Assembly: GCA_025936955.1 (NCBI GenBank) | Contig: JAICSL010000137.1 | Location: forward strand, 1 to 5,430 | DNA length: 5,430 nt | Source: Nitrososphaeraceae archaeon | GTDB lineage: Archaea > Thermoproteota > Nitrososphaeria > Nitrososphaerales > Nitrososphaeraceae | Direction of reading: 5' to 3' | Shown: positions 1-4,705 of the stretch, piece after piece | Position numbering within the stretch: the first letter of the stretch is position 1 | How the letters are laid out: each line of letters starts with the position of its first letter | The notes under the pieces: generated by a model | The model's database searches: none | Told to the model about the DNA's origin: nothing | What the model saw: the letters and a program-made list of their open reading frames with translations, nothing else | Position numbers and translations under genes: made by a program

Positions 1-833
1 GTCGGCATATCATCCTCATCTAATTCTGGGAACATGCATCGCAGACACGCGGAATTGGCTGGCAAGATAGTACTTACAGAACCAGTCATTCCTAATGCAC
101 CTGCATAAATAAAAGGTATATTGTATTTAATGCATGCATCGTTCAGGGCATATCTTGCGTCGATACTGTCTAATGCATCAATAATGACATCAAATCCTTT
201 AACAATACTTTCAGCAGTATACTTAGTAACGGAAATTGGAACTGCATCTATTGTGACTGAAGGATTAATTTTCTTCAATCTCTCGAAAGCTGCTTCAACT
301 TTGACTTTGCCAACGTCCTCCTCAGTATAAAGATGCTGCCTATGTAAATTTGAGATCTCAATAATATCTCTATCAACTATTCTTAATTTTCCCACTCCCA
401 TCGCTGCTAATTGAGTTACAACTGGATTTCCAATCCCGCCGACTCCAACAACACAGATTTTGGCATCACGTAGCTTTTCCATTCCAATAAATCCGATTTC
501 TTCAAGCATTATCTGTCTAGAATAGCGTTGCATGTCTTGGTTTGTAAGATCTGCGCCGCCTGCTACTGCTGGCAGTATAGTTACGGAATCACCGTCATGA
601 AGAGACATTGTCATACCATCATTGCTAAAGCGAATGTTCTTGCCGTTAATATAAATATTGATTAGGGAGCGCGGCTTACCGTTCAGATCAAGCACTTTAC
701 GTTTGAAATCCTCTCCCATTTGATCTGAAGCCATGGTGAATGCATCCTGTAAATTATTAGATTCTATTGAAATTTTTTTTTCTCCTTCTCCCTTATTTAA
801 TACTGAGGGGATTACAAATTCAACTTTGGCCAT
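1..833 (-). CDS. MoaD-like sulfur carrier fused to E1/MoeB/ThiF-type adenylyltransferase (C-terminus beyond window)
   Basis: I translated this from the ATG at 833; it stays open to the left edge (277 full codons, 3' end missing). Residues 1-93 are a ubiquitin-fold MoaD/ThiS-like carrier ending in the classical VAGG. Residues from about 101 are an E1-like domain. It begins with RYSRQ (R106 fits the R14 of E. coli MoeB), then has a nucleotide-binding GVGGIG at 130-135, acidic D154, SNLHRQ at 161-166 (R165), K178, DALDS at 219-223 (D222 fits MoeB D130), and the first zinc CxxC at 263-266. The second CxxC would lie outside the window. Family knowledge: such E1s adenylate the carrier's C-terminal Gly so that sulfur can be added as a thiocarboxylate, for molybdopterin, thiouridine or amino-acid synthesis. 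Here the Gly-Gly is internal and followed by ADLT, so processing is implied. It follows thrC by 28 bases on the same strand. The pathway it serves cannot be told from sequence alone. Confidence 0.93.
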   Translation of the reverse strand, partial: MAKVEFVIPSVLNKGEGEKKISIESNNLQDAFTMASDQMGEDFKRKVLDLNGKPRSLINIYINGKNIRFSNDGMTMSLHDGDSVTILPAVAGGADLTNQDMQRYSRQIMLEEIGFIGMEKLRDAKICVVGVGGIGNPVVTQLAAMGVGKLRIVDRDIIEISNLHRQHLYTEEDVGKVKVEAAFERLKKINPSVTIDAVPISVTKYTAESIVKGFDVIIDALDSIDARYALNDACIKYNIPFIYAGALGMTGSVSTILPANSACLRCMFPELDEDDMP

Positions 834-840
834 TTGATTG

Positions 841-848
841 CTCACCTT
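841..848 (-). promoter_or_regulatory. Shine-Dalgarno site of the carrier–E1 fusion gene
   Basis: On the minus strand this reads AAGGTGAG, and a 7-base spacer separates it from the ATG at 833. AGGTGA pairs with the conserved 3' end of 16S rRNA (…TCACCTCC…). It lies inside the 28-base gap after the thrC stop. It fixes the start at 833 and fits translation of this gene as the second cistron of a thrC operon. Confidence 0.7.
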
Positions 849-861
849 ACCCTACAAATAA

Positions 862-2082
862 TCAACTAATCAATGCTGAAACTAAACGTATATCTGGTTT
901 TACAGCATTAATTTTAGGCAATGTATTCATAATTGCTTCTGTAGATTTAAGGCCATTACCAGTTATATAACAAACTACTGTTTCATCTTTATCAATTTTA
1001 CCTTCTTCCATCAATTTTTGAAGTACCGCTATAGTCACACCACCGGCCGGCTCGGTAAACACACCTTCTGTCCTAGCAAGGGACAGTATCCCTTTAATAA
1101 TTTCTTCATCTGTAGCTTCTTCTGCAATTCCATCATACTGTTTTAATCTTTTAAGTACATAGGACCCATCTCCGGGATCTCCTATAGCAAGACTTTTTGC
1201 TATTGTTTTAGGTCGTTCAACTGGAATAACTTGGTCACTTCCATTTCTAAATGCTTCAACTATTGGGGCACATCCGTGTGGCTGTGCGGCAATAATCCTT
1301 AGATTTGCTATACTATCAATTAACCCGAGTTCATGCAATTCTTCAAACCCTTTGCAAATAGCATTTAACATTGCACCGCTCCCTACTGGAATAATAAGAC
1401 TGTCTGGAACTTTCCAGTTTAGTTGCTCTACTATCTCAAAGGCAAGTGTCTTTGAACCTTCAACATAATATGGACGCATGTTAATATTAACAATACCAAT
1501 ACCTTTAGAATCACCAATTATCGAAGCAACCCTATTAGCATCGTCGTAAGTTCCATCCACTGCTACAAATTCTGCATCATAAGCCAAAGCCTGCGCTATC
1601 TTCACGTGTTCAATATCTGAAGGAGCAAAAATATAGCACGGAAGCTCTGCTTTTGCTGCATGAGCTGCGGTTGCAGAAGCAAGATTACCGGTAGAAGCAC
1701 AGCCTACTGCCTTTAGTTTAGTTTCCTTTGCTCGCGAAACTGCTACACCAGCAGGTCTATCTTTGAATGAAAAGGTAGGATTCATAGAATCATTTTTAAT
1801 AAATAAATTTTGGAAACCTAACTTCTTACCCAGCCTATCAGCCTCTTGTAAAGGAGTAAGACCAGCATTCAAACTGACAATATTGTTCTTATCAGCAATA
1901 GGCAGTAGTTCAAAATAACGCCAATATGTTTTCTCCCGCAAGTTAAAAACATCCTTCTTTATATTAGAATGAAAAGTATACTTAACATCAAGCGGCCCAA
2001 AGCAGTCTTCACATATATATCGGAATTGAGGCTCATATTCTTTACCGCACTCTCTACATTTCACGCACTGTATATTACCCAT
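862..2082 (-). CDS. thrC: Threonine synthase (PLP-dependent, zinc-ribbon N-terminus)
   Basis: Converts O-phosphohomoserine to threonine plus phosphate in the cytoplasm. From the ATG at 2082 the protein has 406 residues, full length for the archaeal type. A rubredoxin-like zinc ribbon comes first (CREC at 9-12 and CEDC at 24-27), then LNAGLTPL near 72-79. The PLP lysine lies in NPTFSFKDRPA (K107). An STGNLASA loop follows at about 130-137, then the phosphate-binding PVGSGA near 232-237 and GNGLK near 375. The family is certain; the exact substrate is less so, because threonine synthase, cysteine synthase and cystathionine beta-synthase share this fold. The motif set and the zinc ribbon favour threonine synthase. 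A TTG at 2100 is in frame and would add six residues (VVKEK…). I prefer ATG because the conserved zinc ribbon starts right after it, but neither start has a strong Shine-Dalgarno site. The fused carrier–E1 gene follows after 28 bases, so the two are probably co-transcribed. Confidence 0.93.
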   Translation of the reverse strand: MGNIQCVKCRECGKEYEPQFRYICEDCFGPLDVKYTFHSNIKKDVFNLREKTYWRYFELLPIADKNNIVSLNAGLTPLQEADRLGKKLGFQNLFIKNDSMNPTFSFKDRPAGVAVSRAKETKLKAVGCASTGNLASATAAHAAKAELPCYIFAPSDIEHVKIAQALAYDAEFVAVDGTYDDANRVASIIGDSKGIGIVNINMRPYYVEGSKTLAFEIVEQLNWKVPDSLIIPVGSGAMLNAICKGFEELHELGLIDSIANLRIIAAQPHGCAPIVEAFRNGSDQVIPVERPKTIAKSLAIGDPGDGSYVLKRLKQYDGIAEEATDEEIIKGILSLARTEGVFTEPAGGVTIAVLQKLMEEGKIDKDETVVCYITGNGLKSTEAIMNTLPKINAVKPDIRLVSALIS

Positions 2083-2140
2083 TTTTTCCTTTACTACCAA
2101 CTATCCCTAAAGATAGTAGATAAGTTTCACTAAGCATAAT

Positions 2141-2163
2141 TTTAGTATTACTAAATTTTAGTA
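2141..2163. promoter_or_regulatory. Stacked palindromes upstream of thrC, possible operator
   Basis: Three 7-base arms alternate with one-base gaps: TTTAGTA (2141-2147), TACTAAA (2149-2155), TTTAGTA (2157-2163). Any neighbouring pair is a perfect inverted repeat around a single T, giving two overlapping 15-base palindromes. The block lies about 60 bases ahead of the thrC ATG, in the gap after hisI, where the thrC promoter should be. Such a design suits binding of a dimeric regulator, perhaps two dimers. The role is inferred from position and symmetry only, and the composition is AT-rich, so some symmetry arises by chance. Confidence 0.4.
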
Positions 2164-2225
2164 GTAAAAAATATCCGTATTAATTAAACTCATATCATCA
2201 TAATTAGTACTGAGTTGTATACAAA

Positions 2226-2238
2226 TATAAAAAAAACT
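2226..2238 (-). terminator. Oligo-T transcription stop signal after hisI
   Basis: Just past the hisI stop codon the minus strand reads AAG followed by eight T and then ATA (A-run at 2229-2236 on the plus strand). There is no stable hairpin before it. Archaeal RNA polymerase commonly stops at such U-tracts without a hairpin. This suggests hisI is a single-gene transcript and that thrC, which starts 156 bases downstream, has its own promoter. Confidence 0.5.
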
Positions 2239-2592
2239 TTAATAAGTATCTTTCTTTCTAGAAATCTTCAATAGATTATGAAAGCATGACCGGTTTCCAG
2301 TATGACATACAGGAGTTTTAGAATTCACTAAATAAATTAAAGCATCAGAGTCACAATCCAAGAATATCTTTTCTACTTGTTGAATATTACCCGAGTCCTC
2401 ACCTTTCATCCATAATTTATGTCTAGACGTACTCCAAAAAAAGGCATTGCCTGTTTTAAGAGTATTATCAAGTGCCTCACGGGTGGCGTAACCAAGCATC
2501 ATTATATCCTTTGTATCTAGGTCTTGGACTATGACTGGAAGTAATCCATGCCGTTTTTCAAAGTCAACATCATCGATTGATTTGGTATTCAA
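2239..2592 (-). CDS. hisI: Phosphoribosyl-AMP cyclohydrolase (histidine biosynthesis)
   Basis: Opens the purine ring of phosphoribosyl-AMP to give the ProFAR precursor, the third step of histidine synthesis; zinc-dependent and cytoplasmic. The 117-residue protein has the full family signature: LLPVIVQD at 17-24, MMLGYATREAL at 31-41, FFWSTSRHKLWMKGEDSGN at 51-69, the metal-binding DCDSD at 79-83, and CHTGNRSCF at 96-104 (C80, C96 and C103 are the likely zinc ligands). It is a stand-alone HisI as in archaea. The HisE pyrophosphohydrolase often fused in bacteria is absent, and no other his gene is in the window. The start is a TTG at 2592. The next Met (31) is inside the conserved core and an in-frame TGA lies shortly upstream, so TTG is the only good choice. 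A GAGGT Shine-Dalgarno-like site lies at 2606-2610, with a rather long spacer. Confidence 0.94.
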   Translation of the reverse strand: MNTKSIDDVDFEKRHGLLPVIVQDLDTKDIMMLGYATREALDNTLKTGNAFFWSTSRHKLWMKGEDSGNIQQVEKIFLDCDSDALIYLVNSKTPVCHTGNRSCFHNLLKISRKKDTY

Positions 2593-2664
2593 GGAGTTAT
2601 ATCTTACCTCATAATAATCAGGGATAGAAATAAATCAATTGTTTATAGAACAAAAAAATGCTCA

Positions 2665-2681
2665 GTTAAATATAATTTAAC
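2665..2681 (-). promoter_or_regulatory. Probable hisI promoter (TATA-like box inside a palindrome)
   Basis: GTTAAAT–ATA–ATTTAAC is a perfect inverted repeat with 7-base arms and contains a TATA-like stretch. With the usual 26-base offset, transcription would start near 2646. That gives hisI a leader of about 55 bases, long enough to carry the GAGGT site at 2606-2610. The symmetry also allows it to be a regulator site or a promoter reading the other way. Inferred from sequence and position only. Confidence 0.4.
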
Positions 2682-3062
2682 GTAAATCAATGTAGAATTA
2701 CTATGGGTTGATTCTTATTCCTTAAAGTTTCAAATTCAAAAGTAGTAACTTATTGCTCTGCATGCAGATATACCAGCACCGTTTAGTATTAAAAATAAAG
2801 CAACTCATCAGAAATTTATTAAACTGACTTCAAGGCATAATGTTTCCTCATGTTATGCTCATCTGGTTCGTTAGAAATATGGATATCATACAGACATCAT
2901 ACTTGACTGATTATGAACACTGAACTCTATCATACAACAAGATAGTTTATAATATATTCCATGTTTTCAGTTATTTTTAAATATATAAAGTTATTAATAA
3001 AAATTTCCTTACAGTTTTAATTGATTGTATTAGTAAATTGTTATAACCGTCACTGTTCTGTC
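2682..3062. other. Intergenic stretch without a supported gene
   Basis: I see no convincing ORF, tRNA or rRNA in either direction, and stops are dense in all frames. It does hold small structures: a perfect 12-base palindrome TCTGCATGCAGA at 2757-2768; a possible hairpin with GCATAA/TTATGC arms at 2835-2840 and 2853-2858 and a 12-base loop; the word ATCATAC three times (2885, 2896, 2929); and TCTATCATACA at 2926-2936, which recurs at 3209-3219 beside the promoter of the rightward pair. A TATA-like TTTATAATATA is at 2946-2956. None is assigned a function. Confidence 0.5.
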
Positions 3063-3070
3063 AAATATAT
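3063..3070 (+). promoter_or_regulatory. Possible TATA box of the small ORF at 3099
   Basis: AAATATAT lies about 32 bases before the ATG at 3099. With the archaeal offset of about 26 bases from the box centre, transcription would begin near 3093, giving a very short or no leader. In such AT-rich DNA a box like this can occur by chance. Confidence 0.25.
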
Positions 3071-3098
3071 TGTTTCTAAAAATTGCTTATTGTTATAG

Positions 3099-3224
3099 AT
3101 GCATTATTTATGGAAAACTATCTTGCTGATTTCTCATTTCTATGCAAATGAGGATGTAGACAATGGCTTCAAGGCTAAAAAACAAATGGAAGCAAAGGTT
3201 GATCGAATTCTATCATACATATAA
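3099..3224 (+). CDS. Possible small protein, 41 residues, unknown function
   Basis: An ORF from ATG 3099 to TAA 3224. I do not recognise it. The N-terminal third is hydrophobic (WKTILLISHFY) but too short for a sure membrane helix. The rest is charged and would suit an amphipathic helix (NGFKAKKQMEAKVDRILSYI). An in-frame TAG stands just before the ATG, so it cannot begin earlier. A TATA-like box at 3063-3070 would place transcription start within a few bases of the ATG, as in archaeal leaderless genes, and no Shine-Dalgarno site is seen. Its end overlaps the TATA box of the next gene. It could also be the remnant of a longer gene or pure chance. A second frame (3163-3252) is open here but looks less protein-like. 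Confidence 0.3.
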   Translation: MHYLWKTILLISHFYANEDVDNGFKAKKQMEAKVDRILSYI

Positions 3225-3226
3225 AT
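3209..3226 (+). promoter_or_regulatory. TATA box region of the zinc-ribbon/OGG pair, with repeated 11-base word
   Basis: CATATAAA at 3218-3225 is a good archaeal TATA-like box. An offset of about 26 bases puts the transcription start near 3249, next to the TTG at 3253, so the transcript would be leaderless, which fits the lack of a Shine-Dalgarno site. The word TCTATCATACA (3209-3219) runs into the box and is a direct repeat of 2926-2936, so it could be a regulatory site. The promoter role is inferred. Confidence 0.45.
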
Positions 3227-3252
3227 TGAGTTTGATCCCCCTATCCATATAA

Positions 3253-3456
3253 TTGATAATCAAAAATACAGATCCTTATAAAATCAAAAGGTGTGTATCA
3301 TGCCGTAGAGATATTGTCCCTAATGCTAGATATTTTACTTATCCTTTGTCGTTGCAAGTGATCTGTATTTCTTGTGCAGAAAAGGAAATTTCTAAGACAA
3401 TTGAGGCTTTACAGAATGATTTGAAAAAAATAAGGGAAGAAGTAAAAAAAGTCTAG
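3253..3456 (+). CDS. Small two-CxxC zinc-ribbon protein with C-terminal helix
   Basis: A 67-residue protein with CVSC at 14-17 and CISC at 38-41, the spacing of a zinc ribbon that holds one Zn. The last 25 or so residues (from EKEISKTIEAL to EEVKKV) are highly charged with a heptad-like pattern, so they suit a coiled coil for pairing with itself or a partner. There is no signal peptide or membrane segment. I do not recognise a named family. The reading frame opens straight after a TAA at 3250-3252, and TTG 3253 is the only plausible start; no Met follows. It ends 7 bases before the 8-oxoguanine glycosylase, and the two are probably one transcript, which hints at a role in DNA binding or repair. 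That role is inferred from the neighbour only. Confidence 0.72.
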   Translation: MIIKNTDPYKIKRCVSCRRDIVPNARYFTYPLSLQVICISCAEKEISKTIEALQNDLKKIREEVKKV

Positions 3457-3463
3457 TGTTTCC

Positions 3464-4390
3464 TTGACTCCAAAGCCATTTTCTCAGCCACCATCCTCTT
3501 CAGTTCATGTTTTCGATCCTTGCTTAACTATCAATAGTGGTCAGATGTTTTTATGGGAAAAAATTGGACAGTACTGGTACGGCACATATGGAAACCATAT
3601 TCTGAAATTTTCAGAATCAGGAGTGAAGGATGATAGCAACAATGAGGAAAATATAGAATTTTCTTCTCTTCCAGAATATAATCGGTGGCAATATGATGTT
3701 TTCAGACTTGATGATGATATCAATAAAATCTTATCAGATTTTTCTAGGGATATATTAGTATCCGAAGCAATTAGATTATATCCAGGCTTACGAATAATGC
3801 GACAACAACCCGAACAATGTATGCTTTCTTTTGTATGTGCTAGCAATACTAATATACTTATGATCCGGAGGATGCTCAAGAATCTTTCAAGAAAATTTGG
3901 TGCCAAATTAGAACTTGATGGAAGAGAATTTTTTACATTTCCTACCGCAGAACGTATAAACAGAGCAGATGATAATGAGCTGCGTTCTTGCGGTCTTGGA
4001 TATAGAACAAAATCGATAAAGAATATGGCAAAAAATATCGTCTCAGGAGAAATTGATATAAAATATCTTAAGAGTACTAACTATCATAATGCAAAGAAGG
4101 ATCTAATGAGAGTATATGGAATTGGTAACAAAATTGCAGATTGCATATTGTTATTCTCTTTAGAAAAGCTTGAAGCATTCCCGATAGATGTTTGGATTGC
4201 AAGAACGCTTTTTTACCATTATGGATGGCAAACGAAGGATATGAAAGAACCCAAGAGGAATAAGAAATTGTCTACTAACCAATACAACATACTTTCAGAA
4301 ACCGCTAGAGAATATTTTGGAAAATATTCCGGCTATGCACAACAATATTTATATTATCATATTCGAGAAAGTGCACACAAGAATTGGTAG
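3464..4390 (+). CDS. ogg: OGG1-family 8-oxoguanine DNA glycosylase / AP lyase
   Basis: Removes 8-oxoguanine from DNA and nicks the resulting abasic site (base excision repair). The 308-residue protein aligns by eye with OGG1 throughout. The N-terminal domain has SGQMFLW at 25-31 (G26 and Q27 match OGG1 G42 and Q43). QPEQCMLSFVCASNTN follows at 115-130, FFTFP at 156-160, and LRSCGLGYR at 173-181 (Y180 and R181 fit OGG1 Y203 and R204). The helix-hairpin-helix is YGIGNKIADC at 218-227, with Schiff-base Lys K223 and C227. The catalytic Asp is D242 in FPIDVW, and YAQQYLYY at 291-298 closes the base pocket. No iron-sulfur cysteine set is present, unlike Nth/MutY. Oddities: OGG1 R154, which reads the opposite cytosine, is M133 here, and OGG1 H270 is W244. 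The start is TTG 3464, because the conserved GQ motif comes just 25 codons later and the first Met is within it. It is downstream of, and probably co-transcribed with, the zinc-ribbon gene. Confidence 0.93.
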   Translation: MTPKPFSQPPSSSVHVFDPCLTINSGQMFLWEKIGQYWYGTYGNHILKFSESGVKDDSNNEENIEFSSLPEYNRWQYDVFRLDDDINKILSDFSRDILVSEAIRLYPGLRIMRQQPEQCMLSFVCASNTNILMIRRMLKNLSRKFGAKLELDGREFFTFPTAERINRADDNELRSCGLGYRTKSIKNMAKNIVSGEIDIKYLKSTNYHNAKKDLMRVYGIGNKIADCILLFSLEKLEAFPIDVWIARTLFYHYGWQTKDMKEPKRNKKLSTNQYNILSETAREYFGKYSGYAQQYLYYHIRESAHKNW

Positions 4391-4556
4391 AGGACTAAGT
4401 TAATCGATAATTAAATAAAATTCTACATCTCACTTTAGATTGTGTACTACTAGGATTACATGATTATAATATAGTTTCCAGAATTATAAATACAATAAAC
4501 AAAAATGGTCATATAACTGTACCATTAATTTATTGTAGAAATATCTCTCATAGTCT
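4391..4556. other. Short intergenic gap after the glycosylase gene
   Basis: I see no gene here. AT-rich, with stops in all frames. There is no clear oligo-T stop signal straight after the glycosylase. A weak inverted repeat ATGGT/ACCAT (4505-4509 and 4521-4525) and a TATA-like TTAATTTATT (4525-4534) lie ahead of the small ORF at 4557. If that ORF is not real, the empty stretch runs to 4705. Confidence 0.4.
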
Positions 4557-4691
4557 ATGCGATATGCATGTGTATGGTTAAGTTATCTATCAACAACTGA
4601 TATTACTAACAAAATTGATGAAATCAACGAGTTAAATAGACGATTTGAGATCGATCATAACCGATTCCTGTCTAATTATTTAGGTGGTTAG
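4557..4691 (+). CDS. Possible small protein, 44 residues, unknown function
   Basis: An ORF from ATG 4557 to TAG 4691, with an in-frame TAG just upstream of the start. I do not recognise it. After a short mixed N-terminus (MRYACVWLSYL), residues 15-43 (TDITNKIDEINELNRRFEID onward) have the spacing of hydrophobic residues of an amphipathic or coiled-coil helix and a natural amino-acid mix, which is what makes it worth listing. TTAATTTATT at 4525-4534 would set a transcription start close to the ATG, a leaderless arrangement; no Shine-Dalgarno site is present. It faces the minus-strand gene that ends at 4706, 14 bases away. It could be a gene remnant or chance. Confidence 0.3.
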   Translation: MRYACVWLSYLSTTDITNKIDEINELNRRFEIDHNRFLSNYLGG

Positions 4692-4705
4692 AACAAATTA
4701 TTCTG

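Noticed and set aside
121..330. Plus-strand ORF of 69 codons
   Set aside because: It is antisense to the E1 domain of the fusion gene, whose frame has clear family motifs; the plus-strand product resembles nothing.
531..533. Internal Met101 of the fusion as a separate start for the E1 domain
   Set aside because: No Shine-Dalgarno site precedes it, whereas the ATG at 833 has a strong one; it is kept only as an alternative in the finding on Gly-Gly.
767..970. Plus-strand ORF of 67 codons across the thrC/fusion junction
   Set aside because: Antisense shadow covering the end of thrC and the start of the fusion gene; no motif and no promoter.
2195..2201. ATGATGA on the minus strand, a match to the C box of C/D guide RNAs
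   Set aside because: No CTGA D box follows at a suitable distance, so a guide RNA is not supported.
2840..2923. Plus-strand ORF of 27 codons (MFPHVMLIWFV…)
   Set aside because: Too short, with no Shine-Dalgarno site or TATA box at the right distance; likely chance.
3163..3252. Plus-strand ORF of 29 codons ending just before the zinc-ribbon start
   Set aside because: It overlaps the 3099-3224 frame, has no start signal of its own and a less natural composition; at most one of the two can be real.
3541..3906. Minus-strand ORF of 121 codons
   Set aside because: Antisense shadow of the glycosylase gene, which matches OGG1 throughout this stretch.
3464..4390. Nth/MutY-type endonuclease in place of OGG
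   Set aside because: There is an HhH-Lys-Asp core, but no C-terminal four-Cys iron-sulfur motif, and the N-terminal GQ motif domain is specific to the OGG1/AlkA side.
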